From UBA5078 sp051252515 (GTDB taxonomy: Bacteria > Pseudomonadota > Gammaproteobacteria > Pseudomonadales > Pseudohongiellaceae): a stretch of DNA of 64,000 bases. The stretch's first letter is position 1; each line of letters opens with the position of its first letter. The stretch spans positions 259,820-323,819 of the forward strand of contig JBPOFS010000004.1 in the NCBI GenBank assembly GCA_051252515.1, written 5' to 3'. Below the pieces are notes generated by a model. The model was given only the letters and a program-made list of their open reading frames with translations, did not search any database and was not told where the DNA came from. The translations under genes were made by a program, and so were the position numbers. Positions 1-8,450 of the stretch are shown here, in pieces.

Positions 1-207
1 GCGTAATCTTCCTGCCCGCTCTGTCACTAGCATGTCACCACCAGGTAACCAAGCCATTGACCAAGGTACTTGCAGCCCGTCAGCGACGGTCACTATACGA
101 AAGTCGTGCAAGACAGATTTCTGCACCTCAGGTTGGGCCTGCACTGGTAACACACTGGCCACAGCAAGACTTAACGCGGCTGCTGTCAGTATTAATGGAC
201 GTAACAT
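1..207 (-). CDS. PQQ-dependent aldose sugar dehydrogenase, N-terminal part (runs off window)
   Basis: Only the first 69 codons are present; the gene continues beyond base 1. The start ATG at 207 has a good ribosome binding site (AGGAGA about 6 bases upstream). Residues 1-26 form a signal peptide ending in VQA-like sequence, so the enzyme is periplasmic. The following VADGLQVPWSMAWLPGGDML and VTERAGRLR segments are the first blade of the soluble glucose/sorbosone dehydrogenase (YliI/Asd) beta-propeller. That family oxidises aldoses with PQQ and passes electrons to the respiratory chain. It is divergent from the Old Yellow Enzyme gene. The family is clear, but the substrate cannot be told from this fragment. 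Confidence 0.88.
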   Translation of the reverse strand, partial: MLRPLILTAAALSLAVASVLPVQAQPEVQKSVLHDFRIVTVADGLQVPWSMAWLPGGDMLVTERAGRLR

Positions 208-401
208 AATCATTCTCCTATTTTTCTTGAATTGTAAGAGTTCTGACCGCATATAAGGCGACATCTTTGGGCTATATTCCGGCGCCTAGCTTGCATTCAA
301 TAACGTCAAACGTGTGCTCAGAAGACCGGATAGTTAAGAAAAACGTTTCCATGCCATGGACCGGCTTCAAATTCGAATCGCAAACAGAAAAGGTAAATGC
401 T

Positions 402-1454
402 TTGAAAAGTTTATTTGATCAAATACAAATAGGGGATCTGACCCTTCCAAACCGCATCATTATGGCTCCTTTAACTCGCTGCAGAGCTAGTGCAGGGCGA
501 GTGCCCAATGCTCTTATGGCAAAGTATTACACACAAAGAGCTAACGCAGGACTAATTATCAGCGAAGCCACCTCAGTCACGCCTATGGGCGTGGGTTATC
601 CCAATACCCCAGGTATTTGGTCAGATGAGCAAGTTGAAGGTTGGAAATTAGTCACCGACGCCGTGCATAAAGCGGGCGGCCAGATTGTCTTACAGCTTTG
701 GCATGTCGGACGTATTTCAGACCCAATGTATTTGGATGGTCAATCGACAGTGGCCCCTAGCGCCATCGCGGCCAAAGGGCATGTGAGTTTAGTTCGCCCT
801 GAGAAGGCCTACAGCACCCCTAGAGCATTAACTACAGATGAGATAGCGCAAGTGATCGAGGACTACCGCAAGGGAGCCGAGAACGCCAAGAAAGCAGGTT
901 TTGATGGTGTAGAACTCCATGGTGCCAATGGTTACTTACTCGACCAGTTCCTACAGACCTCAACCAATAAGCGTGACGATCAATATGGCGGCAGTTTAGA
1001 GAATCGAGCACGCTTAATGCTGGCGGCGACAGATGCCGCTATTTCTGTGTGGGGAGCAAGCCGTGTTGGGGTCCATTTAGCGCCTCGAGCCGATGCCCAT
1101 GACATGGGTGACGACAATCTTGTAGAGACTTTCACTTATGTCGCCTCTGAGCTGGGTAAGCGAAAAATCGCTTTCATTTGTACCCGAGAAAATTTCAATG
1201 CTCCAGCGCTTACACCGGCCCTCAAAAAAGCGTTCGGCGGCACGGTCATCATCAATGAGCAGATGACTAAGGAGCAAGCCATAGAGTTGATAGAGAAAGG
1301 GGATGGAGATGCTGTCGCATTCGGGCGCTTGTATATCGCTAATCCCGACTTGGTTGAACGTCTGCGCACTGACGCGCAACTCAACCCGTTGAATGCGGAT
1401 ACTATCTATGCCGAAGGCGAGACCGGTTATACCGACTACCCTGCTCTAGCGTAA
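402..1454 (+). CDS. Old Yellow Enzyme family alkene reductase (NemA-like)
   Basis: FMN-dependent NAD(P)H reductase of activated alkenes and possibly nitro-compounds or N-ethylmaleimide. From the proposed start it is 350 residues, the normal OYE length. Visible features are the N-terminal FMN strand (LPNRIIMAPLTRCRA), the substrate/FMN pair H173 and N176 within ELHGANGYLLDQF, the YGGSLENRARL motif and the C-terminal FMN phosphate loop VAFGRLYIANPDL. The start is taken as TTG 402, which has AAAGG 8 bases upstream and gives the standard KSLFDQIQIGDLTLPNR beginning. In-frame ATGs at 267 and 351 would add an unusual non-conserved extension. It converges on the M48 protease gene, with a shared hairpin between them. 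Confidence 0.9.
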   Translation: MKSLFDQIQIGDLTLPNRIIMAPLTRCRASAGRVPNALMAKYYTQRANAGLIISEATSVTPMGVGYPNTPGIWSDEQVEGWKLVTDAVHKAGGQIVLQLWHVGRISDPMYLDGQSTVAPSAIAAKGHVSLVRPEKAYSTPRALTTDEIAQVIEDYRKGAENAKKAGFDGVELHGANGYLLDQFLQTSTNKRDDQYGGSLENRARLMLAATDAAISVWGASRVGVHLAPRADAHDMGDDNLVETFTYVASELGKRKIAFICTRENFNAPALTPALKKAFGGTVIINEQMTKEQAIELIEKGDGDAVAFGRLYIANPDLVERLRTDAQLNPLNADTIYAEGETGYTDYPALA

Positions 1455-1460
1455 CTGTGG

Positions 1461-1496
1461 CGGCACAAGGGGCTTAGTGATGAGCCTTTTGTGCCG
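1461..1496. terminator. Bidirectional terminator hairpin between convergent genes
   Basis: A 14-bp stem (1461-1474 with 1483-1496, two G.T pairs, 8-base loop) lies between the Old Yellow Enzyme stop and the stop of the leftward M48 gene. It slightly overlaps the latter. The right arm contains TTTT within the stem, and there is no long U tract after it. It is a likely shared terminator by position and stability. Confidence 0.7.
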
Positions 1497-3399
1497 TCTC
1501 AATCGGAATCGGAGGTATCGGACAGTCTAAAGTAGCGCCGATCGCTCTGAAAACTTCGAGCTCTTGCGCACTAGCAACGCCATCAGCTGCGATGACAATT
1601 GCACAGGCCTTTAAAAACGCAGGTTTTTGCAAAGGCTTCATACTCTTAAGCGCATCGAGCGCTGTGTTGATTTGCGTAATACTCATAGTGTCGCGCGCCG
1701 GTAACTTCACGACATCAATATTCAAAGTTTCGAGCGCTTGCTGATAGATAGATTCTTCATCAGCACTAGTAGATTGTCCGGCCATTGACACGAATGCCAA
1801 GATCATCTGACATTCCTTCGCAAGATGCTTCAAAGAGTGGTGTGCGGTGTGATGAAGTCTGTTCTTGGGTTGGAACACAGCCTCCAATTGATGCAAGACT
1901 ACTCGTTGCAGAACCCATTCCCACAAACTTGTACGCCCATCACTTTGTATCAACACTTGCAGGTTTTCTTTGAACTTTGAAAATTGTTCAGGGCTTAATT
2001 GACGCAGCGCTGGCAAGCACACATTGACCAAGGGCAAGCGGTACTCTGTTTGCAATTGAATCTGCTTGGATTCCAACTCAACAAGCGCCTTAAACACAGC
2101 GACATCGGCCGATTGCTCCAGCGCAGTAAGCTGTTGCTCACGCAATGCTTCCGACTCGTCTAATAGCAATAAGTAAATGACTGCCCTGGCGCTAAATGGG
2201 TCTCGAGCAGCTTCAACGAAGGCATCAGGGATAGCCGCCAAAATAGTTTTGGCCTGCTCAAGATTGGCCTCTTGTAGCTTACCGGTCTTAGCTAAGAGCG
2301 AATCGATAAGAACCAATGCACTCAAGGCACTCATGGCTTGTTCTGGAGATGCAGCACTGGCCTTCGCGCTAGATGGCGCCGATGCCACTTTAATATCTCT
2401 ATTGGGCAAATCAAAACTTCCATCCCATTGCGGCTGAAGCTGTTTAATGCGCTTTTCTAGCGGTGGATGCGTGGCGAAAAGTGAGTTGATTGAGGAGCGC
2501 ACTCCGTTCCCAAACAACGAGTGACTAATCTCCGCTGCGCCTGGGTTATCCAAGATAGAGCCTGTTTCATTTGCGCCGATACGCTTTAATGCATCAGCTA
2601 TGCCATCAGGGTTGCGTGTGTATTGCACGGCAGAGGCATCGGCTAGAAATTCGCGCTGACGGCTTACTGCGGATTTGATCAAATTTCCAAAAAACGTCCC
2701 GGCGAAGCCTATGACCACAAGGCCAATTCCGACTACCGCAAGGTTATTACCATTTTTAGAACGACGAGAATACATAGTAGTCCGCATCAAGTAATAGCCA
2801 ATGATGCCCAGCACCATGATCCCGTGCAAAATCCCTATCAGGCGGATATTGATGCGCATATCCCCGTGTAAAATATGGCTGAACTCGTGTGCGATAACGC
2901 CTTGTAGCTCGTCACGACTTAAGCTTCTAATCGCGCCACGGGTAATGCCTATTACCGCATCGCTTGTACTATAGCCTGCAGCAAAAGCGTTGATCGCGCT
3001 CTCTTCCAAAATGTAGACAGGCGGCACCGGCATTCCCGATGCGATCGCCATCTCTTCCACGACATTGAGAATGCGTTGTTCGTCCAAATCCTCACTGCCC
3101 GAGACAACGAGACGTCCCTGCATCATTTCGGCAATGCGGGCACCACCACCAGACAAACTGATCATCTTGTAAAGTGAGCCAAACCCTACAACCGCAAGGA
3201 CAGCCACACTGACATAAGCAAACAGACGCCAGTCAATGCTCTGAAACATCGGGACATCGATCGTTTCAGCAAAGGCGCCTAATGCGAAGAGTATTAAAAG
3301 ATTGGTAATAGCGATAAGGCTGATAAGAGATAAAACGAACAAGCCCACAAGCCTGACCGTGTTCTTACGGGCAATGTCCTGTGATCGGAAAAAATCCAT
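1474..3399 (-). CDS. M48 family membrane metalloprotease (HtpX/LoiP-like) with TerB-like C-terminus
   Basis: Integral membrane zinc endopeptidase likely involved in envelope protein quality control. Two N-terminal membrane segments (about residues 17-45 and 58-80) precede the catalytic HEFSH motif at 171-175. Two further hydrophobic segments (about 185-205 and 220-240) precede the third-ligand region REFLADASAV. The protein is 641 residues, about twice HtpX. The extra C-terminal half is helical and ends in a TerB-like stretch (AIVIAADGVASAQELEVFRA, then IGATLDCPIPP). It lies 23 bases after lemA on the same strand. LemA-M48 gene pairs are common and probably act together. HtpX itself lacks the long C-terminal region, so the name htpX is not used. 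Confidence 0.88.
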   Translation of the reverse strand: MDFFRSQDIARKNTVRLVGLFVLSLISLIAITNLLILFALGAFAETIDVPMFQSIDWRLFAYVSVAVLAVVGFGSLYKMISLSGGGARIAEMMQGRLVVSGSEDLDEQRILNVVEEMAIASGMPVPPVYILEESAINAFAAGYSTSDAVIGITRGAIRSLSRDELQGVIAHEFSHILHGDMRINIRLIGILHGIMVLGIIGYYLMRTTMYSRRSKNGNNLAVVGIGLVVIGFAGTFFGNLIKSAVSRQREFLADASAVQYTRNPDGIADALKRIGANETGSILDNPGAAEISHSLFGNGVRSSINSLFATHPPLEKRIKQLQPQWDGSFDLPNRDIKVASAPSSAKASAASPEQAMSALSALVLIDSLLAKTGKLQEANLEQAKTILAAIPDAFVEAARDPFSARAVIYLLLLDESEALREQQLTALEQSADVAVFKALVELESKQIQLQTEYRLPLVNVCLPALRQLSPEQFSKFKENLQVLIQSDGRTSLWEWVLQRVVLHQLEAVFQPKNRLHHTAHHSLKHLAKECQMILAFVSMAGQSTSADEESIYQQALETLNIDVVKLPARDTMSITQINTALDALKSMKPLQKPAFLKACAIVIAADGVASAQELEVFRAIGATLDCPIPPIPIETAQKAHH

Positions 3400-3422
3400 G
3401 TTCGCTCTCTCTTATCGCATAA

Positions 3423-4019
3423 TTAGAATGATACTTTTGGTGCTTCTTGAATTTGCTCGCTGTCGGCAAATTGTAAAAGCGAAGCGTCTTGAGCATGACC
3501 AAACATTCCTGCGAATACAACAGGAGGAAAGGACTGCTTATAGGTGTTGTACATCATCACTTGATCGTTGAAGGACTGTCTCGCAAATGCGACTTTGTTC
3601 TCGGTACTGGTCAACTCTTCACTGACCTGCATCATGTTCTGATTCGCCTTGAGGTCAGGATAGGCTTCCATCACAACGTTTAAACGTCCCATGGCCGCGC
3701 CTAACGCCCCTTCTTGACCAGCAAGGTCTGACATAGCTGCCGCATTGCCTGGGTTGGCCGCAGCCGCTGCTAGGCCATTGGCTGCCGCGTTACGAGCCGA
3801 GATAACGGCTTCTAAAGTTTCGCGCTCATGCCCCATATACGCTTTAGCGGTTTCAACAAGATTGGGAATTAAGTCATAACGACGTTTAAGCTGCACTTCG
3901 ATCTGCGCGAAGGCATTCTGATAGCGATTTCGAAGACTAACGAGTTGATTGTAAATCGCAATAGCGTAAAAAAAGATAGCGGCTATTAGGGCTAGTACAA
4001 CGATCATTGTAATACTCAT
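3423..4019 (-). CDS. lemA: LemA family protein
   Basis: A 198-residue protein with one N-terminal membrane anchor (residues about 3-22) and a long alpha-helical body. The hallmark LemA segment is present (NQLVSLRNRYQNAFAQIEVQ, then LKRRYDLIPNLVETAKAY), as is an ARNAA-type helix. LemA proteins are cytoplasmic-membrane tethered helical bundles of uncertain function that often sit beside M48 or TPM-domain proteins. AAGGAGG lies 4 bases before the ATG. The M48 protease follows 23 bases downstream, so the two are almost certainly cotranscribed. Confidence 0.93.
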   Translation of the reverse strand: MSITMIVVLALIAAIFFYAIAIYNQLVSLRNRYQNAFAQIEVQLKRRYDLIPNLVETAKAYMGHERETLEAVISARNAAANGLAAAAANPGNAAAMSDLAGQEGALGAAMGRLNVVMEAYPDLKANQNMMQVSEELTSTENKVAFARQSFNDQVMMYNTYKQSFPPVVFAGMFGHAQDASLLQFADSEQIQEAPKVSF

Positions 4020-4044
4020 GACGCCTCCTTATTGACGAAGAAGA

Positions 4045-4072
4045 CGCGAGCGAGAGTCATCTCTCACTCGCG
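4045..4072 (-). terminator. Probable terminator after the PQQ dehydrogenase gene
   Basis: A hairpin of 6 + 5 base pairs with one C.A mismatch and a TCAT loop (4045-4056 with 4061-4072). It lies just past the stop of the leftward PQQ dehydrogenase gene and before lemA. On the minus strand it is followed by the pyrimidine-rich TCTTCTTC rather than a clean T run, so termination may be partial. Confidence 0.5.
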
Positions 4073-4081
4073 CAGTTTTGT

Positions 4082-6277
4082 TTATGGCAATGCAAGCGCA
4101 ACGATACGCGCCGCTTCACCAAGCGAGCTCACAGACATCACTATAAATTGTTTGCCATTAACCATATACGTCATTGGCACACCAGTGACAGTCCCTGGCA
4201 TCATTAATTTAGCAACGATGTCGCCTGTAGTCTTATCAAACGCCCATAGTGCATTCTCACCACCTGGGCCTTCGCCGGCAAACAATAACGTCTTAGTCAG
4301 TACTAGACCAGAGCGTGTTGGCTTGCCTGTGCGACCAATATCGACGCCTTTCAGCAATGGGTGATTCTTGATTGAATCCGGAGTATCACCATTGGGAATT
4401 ACCCACTTGTGATCGCCCGAGCTCATATCGATAGCTGTAATACGGCCATAGGGCGGCTTCACTAGCGGAATACCATCAAGAGAAGGCGTTCGGCTTCCGC
4501 CTTGGATGTAGTCCACGCTAGAGGCATTAGGCTCGTTTGTCAGAGACAACACACTAGTGGCCGTGCGTGAAGGCACATATAGCAACCCTGTTTCTGGATC
4601 ATAGGCGGCGCCTTCCCAGTTGGATCCACCCGTAGATGAAGGCAGGTGCAATGTGCCCTGAGAGCCATCTTTTGGGTCTTCAAACAATGAAGGAGGCGTG
4701 AACACCGAGGTGCTAAAGCGGAAACGTGATGCAGTCTCTTTAGCTAGCGCCAGAATCTCCGGAGTAAAGTCGACTAGGTCCTCTTCCTGAAACCCCTGTC
4801 GGTCATAAGGCAGTGGCTTCGTTGGGAAAGGCTGCGTTGCAGCAGTCCACTCTCCAGGCACATCAGTTTGCGGAACAGCTCGCTCCTCAACGGGGAACAA
4901 TGGTTCGCCTGTCGCTGGGTCAAACATAAACAAATGCGATTGCTTCAAGGTTTGAATCAATGCGCGCTTGCCGCTTGGCAGAGTCGCTAAGATAGGGGCC
5001 GACGGTGTATCCCAGTCCCAAATGTCATGGTGTGTCGTCTGGAAGTGCCAGCGCATTTCACCCGTCTTATAATCGACAGCTACAGTTGAGCTTGCGTAAA
5101 GATTATTGCCTGGACGGTCGCCGCCGTAGCGATCGCCAGTGGCGGATTCGACCGGAAGGTAAACCACACCTAGCTCTTTGTCCGCTGACATTGGCGCCCA
5201 AACACCGGCGTTACCAGTGAACTCAGCGCCGGCCAACCATGTCTCAGAGCCTGGCTCACCCGATTCTGGAATCGTTTTGAAGGTCCATAGTAATTCACCC
5301 GTGGTCGCATCAAAACCGCGTACATCGCCCTTTACATTGCTGGACGATACTGGACGCATACCCACTAAGTGTGCCGCACCGGTAATCACCACGCCGTCTA
5401 TCGCCATTGGCATAAACGACATACCGATATCAATCCCGTCACGCCCTGGTCCAAGACGAAGCCCTTTCTGCAGATCAACCCAACCAGCATCACCAAAGGT
5501 TTCAATCTCACGGCCAGTATCCGCATCCAAGGCTACTAAGAAATAGCCTGGAGTGATCACAAAGATCACATCGCGACCATTATCGTTGTAATACGTTAGC
5601 CCCTTACCGGACCCTTTCCGTGGAGCCGCATCAAAACGTGCGCCTTCATCGGGACGCCACATCCACTGAATCTGACCAGACTCAGCGTTGAGCGACACCA
5701 CATTTCGCGTCGCGCCTGCAGTTGTGTAAATATTGCCATTCACCATCAAAGGCGTTGTTACACTAAATGCCTCTGGTGAAGGGCCATATGAACCAGTATC
5801 AAACATCCACGCGATTTCAAGGTTGCGAACATTGCTAGCATCAATTTGATCTAAAGGAGCATAGCGATTTGCATGCTCTGTCCCGTTGAAGTGAGTCCAC
5901 TCAACAGTGTTAGTGTTAATTTCTTGAGCAGCGGCCGGCGTAATCGTTAAGGCTTCTAGCTGTGCACTGCTTAGCTGGCCCCCAGGCACAGGGACGTTAC
6001 CTGCTGACAAAATAAAAGCGGTGACGTCAAGGTATTGATCATTAGTAAGTGAACCAGGTGTTTCGGCAGGCATAGTCGTACGAATGAGGTTGTAGAGCTC
6101 CCCACCACTGCGACCAAGCCAGTTTCCACGTAACCGGGCATCCATCTCCACCGGGACGTGACATCGAGAACATTCGGCCTGAAACACTTCTTGGCCTCTA
6201 GAAACGTTAGCATCTTGCGCGTTGGCGCTAGCAATGCCACAAAGGCTCAGAAGTAGGAATATTGATAATCTTGACAC
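4082..6277 (-). CDS. Periplasmic quinoprotein dehydrogenase with N-terminal cytochrome c domain
   Basis: PQQ-dependent alcohol/glucose-type dehydrogenase fused to a haem c module, 731 residues. The proposed GTG start at 6277 has AAGGAG 7 bases upstream and gives a clean signal peptide (SRLSIFLLLSLCGIASANAQ). An in-frame ATG at 6415 would add 46 basic, non-conserved residues. The haem motif CSRCH is at 36-40, with a likely Met ligand in the TTMPAETPG segment. The rest is the eight-bladed PQQ propeller, with repeats such as VVSLNAESGQIQWMW, FVALDADTGREI-type and GDVRGFDATTGELLWTFKT. The propeller resembles the GCD/glucose dehydrogenase group rather than methanol dehydrogenase. In type II alcohol dehydrogenases the haem domain is C-terminal, so the N-terminal haem is a distinguishing feature. 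The substrate is unknown. Confidence 0.86.
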   Translation of the reverse strand: MSRLSIFLLLSLCGIASANAQDANVSRGQEVFQAECSRCHVPVEMDARLRGNWLGRSGGELYNLIRTTMPAETPGSLTNDQYLDVTAFILSAGNVPVPGGQLSSAQLEALTITPAAAQEINTNTVEWTHFNGTEHANRYAPLDQIDASNVRNLEIAWMFDTGSYGPSPEAFSVTTPLMVNGNIYTTAGATRNVVSLNAESGQIQWMWRPDEGARFDAAPRKGSGKGLTYYNDNGRDVIFVITPGYFLVALDADTGREIETFGDAGWVDLQKGLRLGPGRDGIDIGMSFMPMAIDGVVITGAAHLVGMRPVSSSNVKGDVRGFDATTGELLWTFKTIPESGEPGSETWLAGAEFTGNAGVWAPMSADKELGVVYLPVESATGDRYGGDRPGNNLYASSTVAVDYKTGEMRWHFQTTHHDIWDWDTPSAPILATLPSGKRALIQTLKQSHLFMFDPATGEPLFPVEERAVPQTDVPGEWTAATQPFPTKPLPYDRQGFQEEDLVDFTPEILALAKETASRFRFSTSVFTPPSLFEDPKDGSQGTLHLPSSTGGSNWEGAAYDPETGLLYVPSRTATSVLSLTNEPNASSVDYIQGGSRTPSLDGIPLVKPPYGRITAIDMSSGDHKWVIPNGDTPDSIKNHPLLKGVDIGRTGKPTRSGLVLTKTLLFAGEGPGGENALWAFDKTTGDIVAKLMMPGTVTGVPMTYMVNGKQFIVMSVSSLGEAARIVALALP

Positions 6278-6441
6278 ACACACTCTCCTTACTTGTCTAT
6301 TTCTTGTAAAACTTTTGCAGGGGCGGGATATTACTGGGTTTCTGCTCTTACGAACAGGCGATAATGTAGGGCTAATCCTAAAAACTAGCCCTCTCAACGC
6401 TAAAAGCAATGGCATCCCCCCAAGCGGGTAAGGAGGTTATG

Positions 6442-6975
6442 TCACTCTTTCATTTCACAGCGTGGATCGCTGTTTTGCATACCGTGTATTTGCTCACGGC
6501 TTATGGGAAGTGGGGCACACCCGTGGTCAGTGCCACAGATAAGATCCCACTCAGGACGTGCAAGCTGGTGACAACCAAAACAATTGCCGCCAAACTGATT
6601 AACAACTTCTGTGGTTCCGCGTACGGCTATTTTGCTACCAGTTGCCGAAAGACTCAACTCAAAAAATTCCCAGTCGTTGGTTTCCGGATTCCAACCCTCC
6701 TGATGCTTCACCATCACTTCGGCGGGGATTAACGACACCATGGAGCCAGCAGGATACTTCCCACCAGTGCTTGAACTGGCCACCGCAACAGTGGAATCTA
6801 GGTCGCCAAGTAAGTTCGAGACGAAGAAATCCCCCACTTGGGTCATCGCGCCAAGGCAATCAAACGAGGCATCCGTAATCTCTAACTGCTTACTCGTATC
6901 CGCGGTAAACGCTTGTCCTGCGATTAATAATGCTGAGCCCACTAAAATAGACTTCTTAACAAACGAAAGCCGCAT
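6442..6975 (-). CDS. Periplasmic c-type haem protein, cytochrome P460-like
   Basis: 177 residues from ATG 6975, which has AGGAAA 8 bases upstream; an upstream ATG at 6990 overlaps that site. There is a signal peptide (residues 1-25) and a single CFGCH haem-binding motif at 132-136. The segments before it (YPAGSMVSLIPAEVMVK, DWEFFELSLSATGSK) resemble the beta-rich body of cytochrome P460/c'-beta proteins. Four further cysteines (40, 147, 153 and near the C-terminus) suggest disulfides. It lies 164 bases upstream of the cytochrome c-PQQ dehydrogenase on the same strand and may be a partner electron carrier. The haem site is seen directly; the P460 assignment is by pattern only. Confidence 0.65.
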   Translation of the reverse strand: MRLSFVKKSILVGSALLIAGQAFTADTSKQLEITDASFDCLGAMTQVGDFFVSNLLGDLDSTVAVASSSTGGKYPAGSMVSLIPAEVMVKHQEGWNPETNDWEFFELSLSATGSKIAVRGTTEVVNQFGGNCFGCHQLARPEWDLICGTDHGCAPLPISREQIHGMQNSDPRCEMKE

Positions 6976-7217
6976 AATCTGTTTCCTCATTGTTCTTGAT
7001 ATAAGCGAAATGTCACAAGCAATAATACAAGTAATAATAATTGTAGCTTGTTAGCATAACAACCATAATCACTTTGAGTGATAACTCGAATTCGTCGCCA
7101 TCAATTAAAATACACCTCTTTGCCGTGACCCACAAACAGCGCCACACCTCGCTAATTGGACTTTTAGGTCATTTTCGAGTAGTATTTCGCCCCTAATTTA
7201 CTACCAAGAATGAGCTA

Positions 7218-7559
7218 ATGAGCACTCTCCCACCCTGCCCCAAATGCGCAAGTGAATTCACTTATGAAAGCAGCGCCATATTCATTTGCCCTGAATGCGC
7301 CCACGAGTGGTCCGCAGAAGATATGCTAGCGGCAACTGACGAAACCCCATCGATCACCGATGCTAATGGCAATCCGCTCGAAGATGGCGACACGATTACA
7401 GTCATCAAGGACCTGAAAGTGAAAGGCACCTCACTAGTCGTCAAAGTTGGCACTAAAGTGAAAAACATTCGCTTAGTCGACGGCGATCACGATATAGATT
7501 GCAAGATCGACGGCATTGGTGCCATGAAACTAAAGTCAGAATTTGTGAAAAAAATTTAG
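7218..7559 (+). CDS. yjdM: YjdM/PhnA family zinc-ribbon protein
   Basis: 113 residues. There is an N-terminal zinc ribbon (CPKC at 7-10 and CPEC at 24-27), then the conserved beta-barrel domain with DANGNPLEDGDTITVIKDLK, the KGTSLVVKVGTKVKNIRL stretch and the conserved C-terminus GAMKLKSEFVKK. This is the short YjdM family once called PhnA. It is not phosphonoacetate hydrolase, and its cellular role is poorly defined. It is cytoplasmic. rsuA starts 16 bases downstream, so they probably share a transcript. Confidence 0.93.
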   Translation: MSTLPPCPKCASEFTYESSAIFICPECAHEWSAEDMLAATDETPSITDANGNPLEDGDTITVIKDLKVKGTSLVVKVGTKVKNIRLVDGDHDIDCKIDGIGAMKLKSEFVKKI

Positions 7560-7575
7560 ACAAAGCTGTCGGCAA

Positions 7576-8271
7576 ATGCCCGCTTATAGAACTCGCCTAG
7601 ATCGTTTCATTGCTACTGCACTGCAAATTAATCGCAAGGCAGTAAAACCGCTGCTAGCCGCCAAACGAGTTTACGTTGACGGCTCAGTTGCGAGCGACTG
7701 CGATACTCTCATCACACGCTTTTCTTGCATACGTGTCGATGAGCAGACCCTGCAGAACCACCAAGCCCACCACTTAATGCTCTTCAAGCCTGCTGGGATT
7801 CTCAGCGCCACCAAAGATGACTCTCAAACTACCGTAATGTCCTTGTTGCCGCCACAGGTTTACCAAGGACTGCATATCGTCGGTCGTTTAGACAAAAACT
7901 CCACAGGGCTTTTGCTATTGAGCAATGATGGCGAATGGTCAAACTCGCTAATGAGCCCCGGACAACATGTCGAAAAGGTTTACTTAGTGCGCGTGCAGCA
8001 TGAGATCAATCAAGAATGCGTCGATGCATTTGCCAATGGCATTCATTTCCCGTTTGAGGATATAACGACCCTCCCCGCACAACTGGAAATATTGGAACCG
8101 ACCCTTGCGAAAGTCACGCTCACCGAGGGACGTTATCATCAGATTAAAAGAATGTTTGGACGCTTTCGCAATCCTGTACTAGAGCTGCATCGCTTATCAA
8201 TCGGCAAAATCACACTAGACCCCCTGTTAAAAACTGGACAGTTTCGCGCACTCACAAGTGAAGAAATTTAG
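7576..8271 (+). CDS. rsuA: Ribosomal small-subunit pseudouridine synthase (RsuA family)
   Basis: 231 residues with an S4-like N-terminal RNA-binding domain (residues 5-55) followed by the pseudouridine synthase fold. The catalytic aspartate is D106 in GRLDKNSTGLLLLSNDG, and the C-terminal motif TEGRYHQIKRMFGRF is present. The family isomerises U516 of 16S rRNA. The start follows yjdM closely with no strong Shine-Dalgarno sequence (GTCGGCAA), which hints at coupling. It ends 4 bases past the stop of the leftward small membrane protein gene, so the two 3' ends touch. Confidence 0.9.
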   Translation: MPAYRTRLDRFIATALQINRKAVKPLLAAKRVYVDGSVASDCDTLITRFSCIRVDEQTLQNHQAHHLMLFKPAGILSATKDDSQTTVMSLLPPQVYQGLHIVGRLDKNSTGLLLLSNDGEWSNSLMSPGQHVEKVYLVRVQHEINQECVDAFANGIHFPFEDITTLPAQLEILEPTLAKVTLTEGRYHQIKRMFGRFRNPVLELHRLSIGKITLDPLLKTGQFRALTSEEI

Positions 8272-8450
8272 AAGTTTGTACAATGTGCGGCTTCTGGCGC
8301 CTTGCCTGAACCTAACGCTACCGGCGCAGGAGCGTCGTAAGGGTTAATAGCCTCTGCTTGTCGATAATCCACTAGAAGCAACAGCACTATGAACCCAACA
8401 CAGCAATATCCTACCAATGGGCGCGCTGGAAGATTGTAGAGCCGACTCAT
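8268..8450 (-). CDS. Small single-pass membrane protein of the rhodanese-YeeE operon
   Basis: 60 residues. Its ATG overlaps the TGA of the YeeE/YedE gene (ATGA, 8447-8450), which indicates translational coupling. One membrane helix (about residues 12-28) is followed by a polar tail ending GSGKAPEAAHCTNF, with a single cysteine near the C-terminus. I do not recognise a named family. The coupling to a sulfur transporter and the terminal cysteine suggest an accessory role in sulfur handling at the membrane, which is inference. It converges with rsuA, and the ends overlap by 4 bases. Confidence 0.7.
   Translation of the reverse strand: MSRLYNLPARPLVGYCCVGFIVLLLLVDYRQAEAINPYDAPAPVALGSGKAPEAAHCTNF

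Noticed and set aside
32..256. Rightward 74-codon frame at the left edge
   Set aside because: It lies antisense to the PQQ sugar dehydrogenase N-terminus, which has a signal peptide, a Shine-Dalgarno sequence and conserved motifs.
4082..6415. ATG 6415 as the start of the PQQ dehydrogenase
   Set aside because: The extra 46 residues are basic and non-conserved. GTG 6277 has a better Shine-Dalgarno sequence and gives a proper signal peptide.
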